Counted from the stretch's first letter, positions 1 through 7,453 are shown. The stretch is DNA of 17,558 bases from Anaerolineaceae bacterium (GCA_028699715.1 JAQVUC010000002.1:1-17558), one strand, 5' to 3'. Notes: generated from the sequence alone by a model not told the origin. Numbers and translations: made by a program.

Positions 1-2
1 TG

Positions 3-1310
3 TTTATCCTCTCACCCCTGGAAGGCAATTGGCAGCAAATCCAGGCTAAAAGAGCTGAATTCCGTGTTTTGCCAAAGGAAAAATCGGTTTGGGTCAACCA
101 GCAATTGCTCCGTTCTGGTGAGTTCATCGCAGTTTCAACGGAGTTGGGGGACCCTGAGCGATTCGGAGTCGCAATCACGCGTGATGGTGAAATCGAAGCC
201 ATTATTGAGACCGGCAGGCTTGGAAGCTCCTCCCTGATCCAGAACCTGATCGTGATGGGAGAGGATAGTTGGGGTCTGGAACTGCTGAGAACGGTCAACC
301 TTTCGCGCAACCCCTTCCGCAGTGAGTTGGCTCTGCTTTCGGATGTGATCATCGATCAAATCAGTCAAAATGAAATTTATGGTTTTGACGAAAGTTTTGG
401 GCTGCAGCTGCTGGCTGATAAAGTATTTTTCTTCTATCGCAGAGGAGAAGAATTCGGCTATGTGTTTGACCAAACCATGGTCAAACTGGATTACTCTGAC
501 ATCATTTTCCGGGCGGATAAAGAAAACCAGGCTCTCAATCCCAGGGCTTATGAAGAGATGGTCACATTTTTCGCTTCCAGGAATGAGCAAACTTATTATG
601 TTGAATTGGGTAATTTCCCGTCCGAAGAAGAGACACAACCTTTTTCAAGCCTGAGAGATTGGGAAGAGACCCTCTCCGCGCTCGATTTGCTGGGCCTGGA
701 GCTCCGGGAAACCAGTTTGGAGCAGCTGGTTAGTGGCCGGGATACCGAAGAAGACACTGAAAGTGCTGCTGAAGATCGGACCCCACAAGACCAAATTTTG
801 GTCAGCATAGGGGAGGATGACTACCTGGCAAAAAGTGGCGGCGAAGGGCCGCGCGGCTGGGTCAGCCTTGAGCAGAATGGGCAGGAAATTGCCAGCTTCG
901 CCACTGGTCCCGTGACCGAAATCAAGGCTCTGCAAGGCTTGTGGGTAGTGGACGGTAAATTGGTCCTGGAGTTGGCTTATAGCTCTCAGTACAAAGTAGA
1001 CGAAAAAGTGTACACACGCGCCAGGGGAGATATCCTCATCGATAACGAATCTCAAAATCTCCTCTATGGCTATAGCGAAAGTTTTGGTTTTCAATTGCTC
1101 GATGGAAAAGCTTTCTTCTTTTTCAACCGGGACGGATTCTTTGGGGTCAATTATGCCGGTGTGGAAATCCTGTTAGGTTACACTGCCATCGATCATCACC
1201 ATACAGGTGATCAAGCGCGGCTAAATCCCCTGCCACTAGAAGATAAAGTGGCCTTCTTTGCCCAACGTGATGATGATAAGTTTTTTGTGGAGATAGAAAG
1301 CAAGCCATAA
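3..1310 (+). CDS. Uncharacterised tandem-domain protein, 5' end outside the window
   Basis: The reading frame is open from the first bases of the window, giving 22 more codons before the TTG at 69, so the true start lies upstream and any signal peptide cannot be judged. The visible 435 residues contain one domain twice. Counting from the TTG codon, YGFDESFGLQLL (about residues 104-115) matches YGYSESFGFQLL (about 333-344). Each copy continues with an aromatic strand (KVFFFYRRG / KAFFFFNRDG), then LNP and a closing VTFFASR...YYVEL or VAFFAQR...FFVEI. The repeat offset is about 229 residues. An acidic linker rich in Glu, Asp and Thr (about 224-245) joins the copies. There is no membrane segment and there are no obvious catalytic motifs. 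I do not recognise a characterised family. The alternating hydrophobic pattern suggests a beta-rich ligand-binding or structural domain, which is inference. The gene ends with TAA and no clear terminator follows. Confidence 0.8.
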   Translation, partial: FILSPLEGNWQQIQAKRAEFRVLPKEKSVWVNQQLLRSGEFIAVSTELGDPERFGVAITRDGEIEAIIETGRLGSSSLIQNLIVMGEDSWGLELLRTVNLSRNPFRSELALLSDVIIDQISQNEIYGFDESFGLQLLADKVFFFYRRGEEFGYVFDQTMVKLDYSDIIFRADKENQALNPRAYEEMVTFFASRNEQTYYVELGNFPSEEETQPFSSLRDWEETLSALDLLGLELRETSLEQLVSGRDTEEDTESAAEDRTPQDQILVSIGEDDYLAKSGGEGPRGWVSLEQNGQEIASFATGPVTEIKALQGLWVVDGKLVLELAYSSQYKVDEKVYTRARGDILIDNESQNLLYGYSESFGFQLLDGKAFFFFNRDGFFGVNYAGVEILLGYTAIDHHHTGDQARLNPLPLEDKVAFFAQRDDDKFFVEIESKP

Positions 1311-1364
1311 GCTCTCAACCTGAGTGAATTGAGCCGCCAGGGTTTATACTTAGCCGTCTTATTT

Positions 1365-1395
1365 TTGACCAAGGTCAATCAAAGCCTCTTTTGAT
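1365..1395. promoter_or_regulatory. Two adjacent inverted repeats upstream of the DUF4173 gene
   Basis: TTGACC-AA-GGTCAA (1365-1378) is a perfect inverted repeat with 6-base arms. It abuts and shares one base with a second repeat, ATCAAAG-CCTC-TTTTGAT (1378-1395), which has a 7-base stem including one G-T pair. They lie 16 bases or more upstream of the candidate promoter for the membrane-protein gene. No U-tract follows, so they look more like operator sites than a terminator. Which regulator might bind is unknown. Confidence 0.3.
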
Positions 1396-1410
1396 AGCTA
1401 ATGAAAGTCT

Positions 1411-1439
1411 TTGAGAGGAAATAGTCACTATGCTATCTA
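1411..1439 (+). promoter_or_regulatory. Candidate promoter for the DUF4173-like gene
   Basis: TTGAGA (1411-1416) is separated by 17 bases from TATCTA (1434-1439). The latter is preceded by TGC, giving an extended -10 pattern. The predicted start is near 1446, leaving a leader of about 50 bases. The -10 box is only a partial consensus match. Confidence 0.35.
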
Positions 1440-1482
1440 CTGAATTTGGCCAGAGGGCCATTTTACTTTAGAGAAAGCTTAT

Positions 1483-1489
1483 GAGAGGA
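1483..1489 (+). promoter_or_regulatory. Ribosome binding site deciding the DUF4173-like start
   Basis: GAGAGGA sits 6 bases before the ATG at 1496. The in-frame ATG at 1481 overlaps this site and has no comparable Shine-Dalgarno sequence of its own. The ATG at 1490 directly abuts the site and is too close. Confidence 0.6.
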
Positions 1490-1495
1490 ATGAAA

Positions 1496-3157
1496 ATGAT
1501 TGAAAAGGAAATCGAAAATCAAAACAAAGGGACAGCCTCCCCGCAGGAAAATTTGCCTGCCTTACCAAAAGCCTTATTCAAAAAGCCCTGGCTTTCATTG
1601 TTAAGCGTCTTGGCAGCCGGTGTCTTCTTGATGCTCACCTGGTGGAAAATTGACGTATTCGGCATACGCTGGCCGATCTCTGTTGTGATCATCAGCCTTT
1701 TGTACATATTGAATGCTTTTCTTCAGGAGAAAAAAATACCGACAAGTTCCTGGATCTTGATCGCGATCGCCATTCTGACTGCTTCGATCCATTTCTTTAG
1801 AGTGGAAGTGATGAGTGATATGTTCGCTTTTATGGTTTCAGCTTTATGTCTGCTGCTGCTTTCGGCAGATTTTCTCAACGGACAGTGGTGGCAATACCGC
1901 ATCCGCGAGTATCTGAAACAGGCCCTGAGGGCAGTGGCAGCTTTTTTTGTGGGTCTGCCGACCATGCTTTCACAGCTAAACAGTGATCGAAACAGCAAAG
2001 ATGGCAATGGCACTCAAGGCAAGAAGATCGCTCTGAGCATCATCAAGGGCGTTTTGATTGCCGTACCGCTCCTATTGATCTTTACCTTCCTGTTTTCTGT
2101 GGCAGACGAAATTTTTGAGAATCGCCTGGATGCAGTTGTGCAGTGGATGCGTACCCAATTCCTGCAGGATTTGCTCGGCCGGGTCTTGCTAACCCTCTTT
2201 TTCAGCTGGCTGGCGGCGGCGGGATTGTGGTTTCTGGTCAGCAATAAGCAAAAACCACTCAAAATTGAACCTGACGAAGCTTTCTTCAAACCCTTTTTGG
2301 GTATGACTGAAACCAGCATCGTTCTGGTGAGCCTGAACCTGTTGTTCGCTTTCTTTTTGCTGATCCAGTTTCAATATTTCTTCGCTGGGAAAGCCAATAT
2401 CAGCCTGGAGGGCTTCACTTACGCGGAGTATGCCCGCAGAGGTTTTGTTGAGTTACTTTGGGCTGCAAGCATTGCGGGACTGGTTTTTTATGCTCTGGCA
2501 GCCGTTACAAAACGGGAATCCAAAGCCAGGCAAACTGCCTTCTCAATTTTGAGCAGCTTGCTGCTGGTCCAGGTTGGGGTCATCTTGGTGGCTTCTTATC
2601 AAAGGATCTTGTTATACGAAGACGCTTATGGACTGACGCACGTACGCCTGATCCCTCAAATTTTCACCTTTTTCCTGGCCGCGATCTTACTGGCCTTGGT
2701 GGTCATGGAGTGGCGCAAACAATTTAAAAGACTGGCACTGGTTTTGCTGGTCGCCTTTATCCTCTTTACTATTACGGTTGCCGGGATCAATGTGGATCAA
2801 AGGATCGCGCGGGTCAATATCGAGCGTGCCATAGAGGGAAAAAACCTTGATTATGAATACCTTGTTTACCAGCTTTCTGATGATGCCGTGCCCTATATGT
2901 TTGAGAAGATTGAATCTGGAGACTTGCCGGATGGAATCAGAGCCAATCTAACCAAAGTTCTGGTCTGCCGGGATAGTCAGGAGCCCTCAAGGCAACGCCC
3001 TTGGTTGGAGAACAACTTCCCGAGGCAAAAGGCTGCGGAGTACTACGCCTCAAGGCAGGACTTATTGAGCCAATACCCGTTGGAAGTGAAGGAATTCAAA
3101 GGAGCACAGGGATTCCAAATTGGAGAGACCTTTTTATATTGTGGCTATAGTGATTAA
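1496..3157 (+). CDS. DUF4173/DUF4153-like polytopic membrane protein
   Basis: This is an integral membrane protein of about 553 residues with roughly 11-13 hydrophobic segments. A short charged N-terminus precedes segments starting near residue 35. A conserved-looking stretch with LIFTFLFSVADEIFENRL follows a transmembrane helix in the middle of the protein. The last 120 residues are soluble and contain INVDQRIARVNIER followed by YLVYQLSDDAVPYMFE. The SVADEIF region and the C-terminal N-x-D-x-x-IARxNIER...DAVP pattern are what I recall from DUF4173/DUF4153-like proteins, whose biochemical role is not established. The start at 1496 is chosen for its ribosome binding site; ATG codons at 1481 and 1490 are in-frame alternatives. 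The gene stands alone: a candidate promoter lies upstream and a strong terminator follows. The function is unknown, and an envelope or sensory role would be a guess. Confidence 0.75.
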   Translation: MIEKEIENQNKGTASPQENLPALPKALFKKPWLSLLSVLAAGVFLMLTWWKIDVFGIRWPISVVIISLLYILNAFLQEKKIPTSSWILIAIAILTASIHFFRVEVMSDMFAFMVSALCLLLLSADFLNGQWWQYRIREYLKQALRAVAAFFVGLPTMLSQLNSDRNSKDGNGTQGKKIALSIIKGVLIAVPLLLIFTFLFSVADEIFENRLDAVVQWMRTQFLQDLLGRVLLTLFFSWLAAAGLWFLVSNKQKPLKIEPDEAFFKPFLGMTETSIVLVSLNLLFAFFLLIQFQYFFAGKANISLEGFTYAEYARRGFVELLWAASIAGLVFYALAAVTKRESKARQTAFSILSSLLLVQVGVILVASYQRILLYEDAYGLTHVRLIPQIFTFFLAAILLALVVMEWRKQFKRLALVLLVAFILFTITVAGINVDQRIARVNIERAIEGKNLDYEYLVYQLSDDAVPYMFEKIESGDLPDGIRANLTKVLVCRDSQEPSRQRPWLENNFPRQKAAEYYASRQDLLSQYPLEVKEFKGAQGFQIGETFLYCGYSD

Positions 3158-3180
3158 TCGTTCATAAAAATAGACTCTTG

Positions 3181-3212
3181 AAAGCACTTTACCTGAAGTA
3201 AAGTGCTTTTTT
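3181..3212 (+). terminator. Intrinsic terminator after the DUF4173-like gene
   Basis: AAAGCACTTTAC pairs perfectly over 12 bases with GTAAAGTGCTTT around the loop CTGAA, followed by a T-run ending at 3212. It lies 23 bases after the stop codon and separates this gene from the next gene on the same strand. Confidence 0.92.
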
Positions 3213-3230
3213 GGTCTGGTTTGCATGAGG

Positions 3231-3236
3231 TAAGAT
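3231..3236 (+). promoter_or_regulatory. Possible -10 box for a leaderless transcript
   Basis: TAAGAT ends 6 bases before the ATG at 3243, so transcription would begin at about the start codon. No good -35 box is seen at the usual spacing. A GAGGT about 12 bases upstream of the ATG is an alternative but distant ribosome binding site. Confidence 0.22.
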
Positions 3237-3242
3237 TAAGTC

Positions 3243-4457
3243 ATGCTTTTCCAACCTGACCTGAACGATGCAGCTTATCTGGCGCAAATCATAGTAAGCC
3301 TGGCAGGGGTTTTTATCCTGCTTGGTGTTGTTACCTGGCTGATACATAAGCGTCAAAAAAAGATAGCTCGGCATTTGGTAAACTCACAAGTATCAGCAAA
3401 CCCCATCAGAAAAGAAACAGTCGCAACTTACGTAGATCTCAATCCCCTTACCCAATCCCATGAAGAAGTAAGGCTTGACGCGCTTACTCTGACTTATCAA
3501 CAGTGGAAAAAGGAGCGCCTTCTCAGCGCTTTAGACAACAAAAGCACCTTTGTGCGCTGTGGGGTGGAGAAAAGCGGATTAAGATACCAAATTACAGCCA
3601 CCAGCCAAAGCCAAGCGCTTTCCATGCTGCTTTGCGCCATTATGGCGGGGGATGACCCCCAGGCAAGCTCAACCTTTGAGGCGCTTTTCGCCAATCTATT
3701 GGCTCATCCAGCTTACGGTAAACCTCGTTTGAGCAGCTGGAAAAACATGCCTGACCTACCGCGCTCCCTCAAACTGGACCCTGACCTGCACGCTGAAGCC
3801 TGGATTTTGTTCGCCTTGCTGCTTGGACAGAGACAGTGGGCTGATCTTTCCCGCTTTAACTACTCAGAGCTGATCAAGGAGCGCAGTCAGGCTTTGCTTG
3901 AAGTCTGGAAAGCGATCGACCCGGAGACAAGCCACCACATTCCTGATTCCCGCTATTTACTCTCAGTTCTGGATGCGGCTCAACCGAATCTGGGATGGAA
4001 AACACTTCAACATGCATCCCTGCCTGAAAATGACTCCCCTTTTGTATTTGATGTTGATGAAGAAGACCCACAGGAGTCCATCAATCTTGGCTTAAGCTGG
4101 CTGCAATTTGGCATGCAAGCCCTGCTCAACGACGACGCTAAAGTTCAGGACTGGCTGAGAGACCACAAGCAAAAAATTGTGAGTGAAACAGAAAAATTGA
4201 TTAGAGGTTGCCAGGCTCCAGACTCCTCAGGACAACACACCCAAACTGTGACCATGTTGAGCTGTTTGGCACCAACTTTTCTTGTTTTAGCTGAGAAAGA
4301 CCTGGCCGAAAGATGCTGGCATACCCTCCTGGCAGCCAATTTTGATAAAAACGCCGGCTTGGAATCGACGCTCAAACTGCTTGGCTTATCTTTTCTGGCA
4401 AATAAAGTTTGTTTTGGAGGGCTTGATTGGCGAAGTGAAACTGAATTACAGATATGA
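3243..4457 (+). CDS. Membrane-anchored GH8-like protein, catalytic residues apparently lost
   Basis: The protein has 404 residues. One membrane segment (about residues 12-34) is followed by a Lys/Arg-rich KRQKK and a soluble domain from about residue 75. The domain resembles glycoside hydrolase family 8 (endoglucanase/BcsZ type, alpha-helical barrel). ITATSQSQALSMLLCAI aligns with the family's TSEGQ-x-Y-G-M region, and DPDLHAEAWILFALLLG-x-RQW aligns with the D-x-D...LL-x-x-GR-x-W region. The helix-rich end STLKLLGLSFL also fits. At the position of the catalytic acid Glu, Gln122 is found; the Asp179-x-Asp181 pair is kept. The position of the base Asp may be Asn281 (SINLGLSW), a less certain alignment. 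If so, the protein binds rather than cleaves glycan, or is not an enzyme. The sequence similarity is weak, so another helical barrel fold cannot be excluded. The gene converges on the PfkB gene with only 11 bases between stops. Confidence 0.6.
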   Translation: MLFQPDLNDAAYLAQIIVSLAGVFILLGVVTWLIHKRQKKIARHLVNSQVSANPIRKETVATYVDLNPLTQSHEEVRLDALTLTYQQWKKERLLSALDNKSTFVRCGVEKSGLRYQITATSQSQALSMLLCAIMAGDDPQASSTFEALFANLLAHPAYGKPRLSSWKNMPDLPRSLKLDPDLHAEAWILFALLLGQRQWADLSRFNYSELIKERSQALLEVWKAIDPETSHHIPDSRYLLSVLDAAQPNLGWKTLQHASLPENDSPFVFDVDEEDPQESINLGLSWLQFGMQALLNDDAKVQDWLRDHKQKIVSETEKLIRGCQAPDSSGQHTQTVTMLSCLAPTFLVLAEKDLAERCWHTLLAANFDKNAGLESTLKLLGLSFLANKVCFGGLDWRSETELQI

Positions 4458-4468
4458 AAAGCTGAGCC

Positions 4469-5407
4469 TTAAAACATGTTGATCGACAAAGCTTCTGTGC
4501 GATTATAAAGCTCGATGATCCCATCTTTATCTATGGAGTCGTAGTCCTCACTGGATACCCAGGCGGCTCGCATAGCAATTGCCCAACTGGCAATTTCCTT
4601 GAGCGTGTGTTGATGAGCAAATCCATACACAAGCCCTGCCATCAGGGCGTCACCCTCGCCGGTTATGTTTCGATTCGGCACCTTCAGCGGTGAGACGGTC
4701 ACCATTTCATTTTGAGAAGCAAAAACCAACCTTCCAACCTCAAATAATATGGCAACATGTTCCACGCCCTGTCGCAAAAATGCCAGAGCCGCCTTCTTGG
4801 CGTCTTCAACGTTCTTGATCGGGAAACCGAGCATTGCTTCTGCTTCACCCAGAGGCGGACTGATCAGAAAAGGTTTTTCCTTGATCCCCAGGCGCAACGC
4901 CTCACCATTGGAATCAAAGAAGGTTTTCACGCCCCGGCTCTGCAGCATGCGGAATAGGTCGGCATAAAAACCATCCGAGACATCCTGCGGCAAACTGCCA
5001 GATGCGACCCAAATGTCTCCCGGGTTGGCGTACTTGGTTGTTTTTTCGATCAAGGTTTGGATGGCCTCATCAGGAATATGGGGACCGGGCTCGTTGAAGC
5101 GGATGAACCATTCTTCTGAATCTTCCTGGGCGATCGTGTTTGTGCGGGTTTCTTCTTCCACCCAGACAAAATCGGTCCGGATGCCCAGGCGGTTGAGACC
5201 GTCTTCAAGCATTTTGCCTGTGCCGCCTCCAACCCAGGCCAGTGCCAGGCTCTCCTCATCCAGTAAGCGCAGCGCCCGGGAAACATTAAAGCCTTTGCCG
5301 CCCCAGTCCAGACGCACTTTTTTAGTGCGCAGGATCTCGTTGAAGAAAAGCCTTTGCACCTGAAGCGTGCGGTCAACGCTGGGATTAGGAGTGAGGGTAA
5401 CGATCAT
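4469..5407 (-). CDS. PfkB-family sugar-phosphate kinase (1-phosphofructokinase/tagatose-6-phosphate kinase type)
   Basis: This 312-residue cytoplasmic protein belongs to the ribokinase/PfkB superfamily, FruK/LacC branch. The N-terminus MIVTLTPNPSVD is typical of that branch. GGKGFNVSRAL (36-46) is the first PfkB signature and SGSLP (136-140) is conserved. The glycine motif near the C-terminus reads TGEGDALMAG, with the presumed catalytic base Asp253 present. Family members normally phosphorylate fructose 1-phosphate or tagatose 6-phosphate with ATP. Three places deviate: GEGD where GAGD is usual (Glu251), ISPPLGEAE (182-190) where KPN-x-x-E is usual, and AILFEVGR (219-226) where SLG-x-x-G is usual. 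All three are near the nucleotide or phosphate site, so the donor or activity may differ. The start is the ATG at 5407, with a TAAAAT box just upstream and no Shine-Dalgarno site. It is not linked to PTS genes here. Confidence 0.85.
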   Translation of the reverse strand: MIVTLTPNPSVDRTLQVQRLFFNEILRTKKVRLDWGGKGFNVSRALRLLDEESLALAWVGGGTGKMLEDGLNRLGIRTDFVWVEEETRTNTIAQEDSEEWFIRFNEPGPHIPDEAIQTLIEKTTKYANPGDIWVASGSLPQDVSDGFYADLFRMLQSRGVKTFFDSNGEALRLGIKEKPFLISPPLGEAEAMLGFPIKNVEDAKKAALAFLRQGVEHVAILFEVGRLVFASQNEMVTVSPLKVPNRNITGEGDALMAGLVYGFAHQHTLKEIASWAIAMRAAWVSSEDYDSIDKDGIIELYNRTEALSINMF

Positions 5408-5413
5408 GCTTCT

Positions 5414-5419
5414 ATTTTA
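5414..5419 (-). promoter_or_regulatory. -10 box of a probable leaderless promoter for the PfkB gene
   Basis: On the minus strand TAAAAT is followed by six bases (AGAAGC) and then the start ATG at 5407. This puts the expected transcription start at or next to the start codon. The -35 region 17 bases upstream reads GTGAAT, a poor match. A terminator at 5481-5510 separates this gene from the upstream J-domain gene, so a promoter is needed here. Confidence 0.38.
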
Positions 5420-5480
5420 TCAAATTGAAATGGAAAATTCACTTGTTTGAGAGTAGTCTACACTTTTTCTGCGAATTTTC

Positions 5481-5510
5481 AAAAAAATACCACCCATTTA
5501 GGGTGGTTTT
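5481..5510 (-). terminator. Intrinsic terminator after the J-domain gene
   Basis: Read on the minus strand, ACCACCC pairs with GGGTGGT (7 bases) around the loop TAAAT and is followed by A and seven T residues. It lies 15 bases past the stop codon of the J-domain gene. Confidence 0.92.
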
Positions 5511-5524
5511 GCTGTCAACCTGGT

Positions 5525-6472
5525 TTACTGAGCGTGGCGCATCTGGCGCATCTCACGCAACTTATCTTTTTCAGCCGGGGTGAGGTGCTTGGGCACCGTT
5601 ATTTGAATGGTCACAAACAGATCGCCAAATTTCTTTGGGTCTTTGAGTGAGGGCATACCCAGGCCTTTCAAGCGCAAGGTCTTGCCACTATCCGAGCCTT
5701 CCGGGATGGTCAAACGGATCGGCTTTGTCATGGTATTGACGCCCACTTCACCGCCCAATACGGCGGTATAAAAATCAACCGGAACATCCAGGTAAAGGTC
5801 ATCCCCTTTTCGCTTGAAGACCGGGTCGGGTAAAACTTTAACTTTCAGGTATAAATCCGCGCCACCCGCTTGACCGCTCAGGCGCACTTTTGAGCCAGTC
5901 CTGACACCCGGGGGGATAGTGGCTTCAATCTTTCTTCCTCCCTCAAATTGGAGCGTGCGTTTAGTGCCGCTGTAGGCCTCCTGCAAATCCAAATCGATCT
6001 CGTGTTCCATATCCCTCATGCGGGGTTGGGGTTGCCTGGTTTGCTGGCTAAAGCCGCCGCTGAAACCTCCCTGGCCAAAAAGGGTGTTGAAGAAATCAGA
6101 AAAGCCTCCCATTCCACCCATACCGCCCATGCCGCCGAACATTTCGTTCAGTTCGTCTTGTGAAACAGTGCGGTAGCTGGTGCGACCGCCGGGAGATTGC
6201 TGCCAGGGACCCCAGTCAAAACCGCCTGGCTGACCACCAGATCTCTGATAGTTCTGCCATTCGGAGCCAAACTGGTCATACTTTTTGCGCTTTTCAGCAT
6301 CCGAGAGCACCTGGTAGGCTTCGTTTACTTCTTTGAATTTGTCCTCAGCGCCTGAATCTTTATTCACGTCAGGATGAAACTGGCGGGCTAATTTCCGGTA
6401 AGCAGCCTTGATTTCATCATCCGTGGCTGTTTTCTTAACGCCAAGTGTATTGTAATAATCCTTATAATCCAT
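5525..6472 (-). CDS. DnaJ-like co-chaperone of the CbpA type (no zinc finger)
   Basis: This 315-residue protein is a class B J-domain co-chaperone that stimulates DnaK ATPase activity and delivers substrates. The J domain covers residues 1-70 with the HPD motif at 33-35, followed by a KFKEVNEAYQVLSD helix. A Gly/Phe-rich region (about 74-145) contains a run of GGM repeats and FSDFFNTLFGQGG. Two beta-rich C-terminal substrate-binding domains follow (about 150-305), with GTKRTLQF and IPEGSDSGKTLRLKGLGMP as landmarks. No CxxCxGxG zinc repeats occur, which separates it from true DnaJ. The length matches CbpA. The start is the ATG at 6472, and a candidate promoter lies just upstream. No CIRCE element was seen. 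It follows plsC on the same strand by 72 bases and has its own terminator. Confidence 0.93.
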   Translation of the reverse strand: MDYKDYYNTLGVKKTATDDEIKAAYRKLARQFHPDVNKDSGAEDKFKEVNEAYQVLSDAEKRKKYDQFGSEWQNYQRSGGQPGGFDWGPWQQSPGGRTSYRTVSQDELNEMFGGMGGMGGMGGFSDFFNTLFGQGGFSGGFSQQTRQPQPRMRDMEHEIDLDLQEAYSGTKRTLQFEGGRKIEATIPPGVRTGSKVRLSGQAGGADLYLKVKVLPDPVFKRKGDDLYLDVPVDFYTAVLGGEVGVNTMTKPIRLTIPEGSDSGKTLRLKGLGMPSLKDPKKFGDLFVTIQITVPKHLTPAEKDKLREMRQMRHAQ

Positions 6473-6490
6473 TCTCGTTGCTCTTCAATT

Positions 6491-6519
6491 TGTATAATCA
6501 ACTAATAATAGCCGATCAA
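6491..6519 (-). promoter_or_regulatory. Candidate promoter for the J-domain gene
   Basis: On the minus strand TTGATC (6514-6519) is separated by 17 bases from TATACA (6491-6496). The predicted start is about 12 bases before the ATG at 6472. Both boxes match consensus at four of six bases. Confidence 0.38.
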
Positions 6520-6544
6520 TATCTGTTTAATGTTAACAAAACGC

Positions 6545-7264
6545 TCAAAGAGAAGCACTTTCCTGCAGGTAAGGGCCTCGGGCAGAAGGGGGCAATTGTT
6601 GGGCGATTTGCTCCATGATTTCCTGCCCTGCCCGACGCACATCTTCACGACCCGGCACTGAATTGATATCTCCAGCTGCCAGGGGTCCAAAAGGTTTGCC
6701 GATGCGGACCACGATTTTTGGCCGGTGGTGTTTCTTTATGATCGTCCCCATAATATCCCAGTCATCTTCGCTGTAGGCTCCGATCGGTATGATCGGCACG
6801 CCTGAACGCAGGGCTAAAAAGGCAGCTCCTGGGAGCGGTTCTCCCAGAGGTGGCTTGTGAACATGCCCTTCAGGCATGATGGCTAAAACACCTTTCTGCT
6901 CCAGGATAGCTTCCGAAGCTCTGATGGCTTCCAAATTTGGCTGACCCTGCAAAATTTTCAAGGTCTTCCACCATCCCGGTAAAAACTTGACCAGTCCAGG
7001 AGCCATGGGCATTTCCTCGTCATTGATAAATTCAAGCGGATATTTGGTAACATGGATTGGGATGATTGAGTCAATGAAGTTGAAATGATTCCCAACGATC
7101 AGGAGGGGACCTTCTTTGGGCAAATTTTCTTTTCCCTTCACGTCGAAATTGGTCAGCAGACCAGCCAGAAAAGCGATCCCACCCCGCAAAAATGCTCTCC
7201 CAAGCTGATGGCGGGGATAGGGATATTTTTCTTGGTATTCAGTGTTAAGCCTGGACTTAGCCAT
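6545..7264 (-). CDS. 1-acyl-sn-glycerol-3-phosphate acyltransferase-like protein (PlsC family)
   Basis: This 239-residue protein belongs to the PlsC/lysophosphatidate acyltransferase family, which transfers acyl groups in phospholipid synthesis at the cytoplasmic membrane. The catalytic H-x4-D motif is NHFNFID (His60, Asp65). The second conserved block, which binds the acceptor phosphate, reads MPEGHVHKPP (about 130-139), where most members have PEGTRS. IGAYSE (about 161-166) follows VPIIP, the usual fourth block. A hydrophobic stretch around 28-38 could associate with the membrane. AGGAG sits 5 bases before the ATG at 7264 and supports that start. The His in place of Thr in the EGT block suggests a subfamily with a different acceptor, which is inference. 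It is transcribed away from the MFS gene. Confidence 0.88.
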   Translation of the reverse strand: MAKSRLNTEYQEKYPYPRHQLGRAFLRGGIAFLAGLLTNFDVKGKENLPKEGPLLIVGNHFNFIDSIIPIHVTKYPLEFINDEEMPMAPGLVKFLPGWWKTLKILQGQPNLEAIRASEAILEQKGVLAIMPEGHVHKPPLGEPLPGAAFLALRSGVPIIPIGAYSEDDWDIMGTIIKKHHRPKIVVRIGKPFGPLAAGDINSVPGREDVRRAGQEIMEQIAQQLPPSARGPYLQESASL

Positions 7265-7275
7265 TCACGCTCCTG

Positions 7276-7303
7276 TTTATAAAATTCGAGCTAATTGTAC
7301 CAA
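7276..7303 (-). promoter_or_regulatory. Possible promoter for the plsC-like gene
   Basis: On the minus strand TTGGTA (7298-7303) and TATAAA (7276-7281) are 16 bases apart. The predicted start (about 7269) would fall inside the AGGAG ribosome binding site, which argues against this exact placement, so the promoter may lie further upstream. Confidence 0.27.
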
Positions 7304-7415
7304 TAAAGATACCCGAATTTCTGCAGCTGTCTTGTGTAAACTGTGCTTAATGTAATAAAAAGTTTTTTCTTCTACCACTTTGCTATTGCGCTTTTCAAAG
7401 ACGTGCTTCAGTGGG

Positions 7416-7421
7416 TATAAT
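7416..7421 (+). promoter_or_regulatory. -10 box for the MFS gene
   Basis: A perfect TATAAT lies 32 bases before the ATG at 7454. The predicted start near 7428 leaves a 26-base leader containing AGGATAGG (7441-7448) as ribosome binding site. The best -35 is a weak TTTTCA at 7392-7397 with 18-base spacing. Confidence 0.45.
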
Positions 7422-7453
7422 TCAAGTTTGAACGAAAGCAAGGATAGGTCAGT

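Noticed and set aside
1449..1462. TGGCC-AGAG-GGCCA hairpin followed by TTTT as a terminator
   Set aside because: The stem is only five bases and it lies inside the probable leader of the downstream gene, not after the upstream gene's stop.
1430..1471. A 13-codon leader peptide (ATG at 1430) upstream of the DUF4173-like gene
   Set aside because: Its possible ribosome binding site is too far from the ATG, and the peptide shows no attenuator features.
6100..6140. Short tandem repeat in the J-domain gene
   Set aside because: It encodes the ordinary GGM repeats of the Gly/Phe-rich region and is expected for the family.
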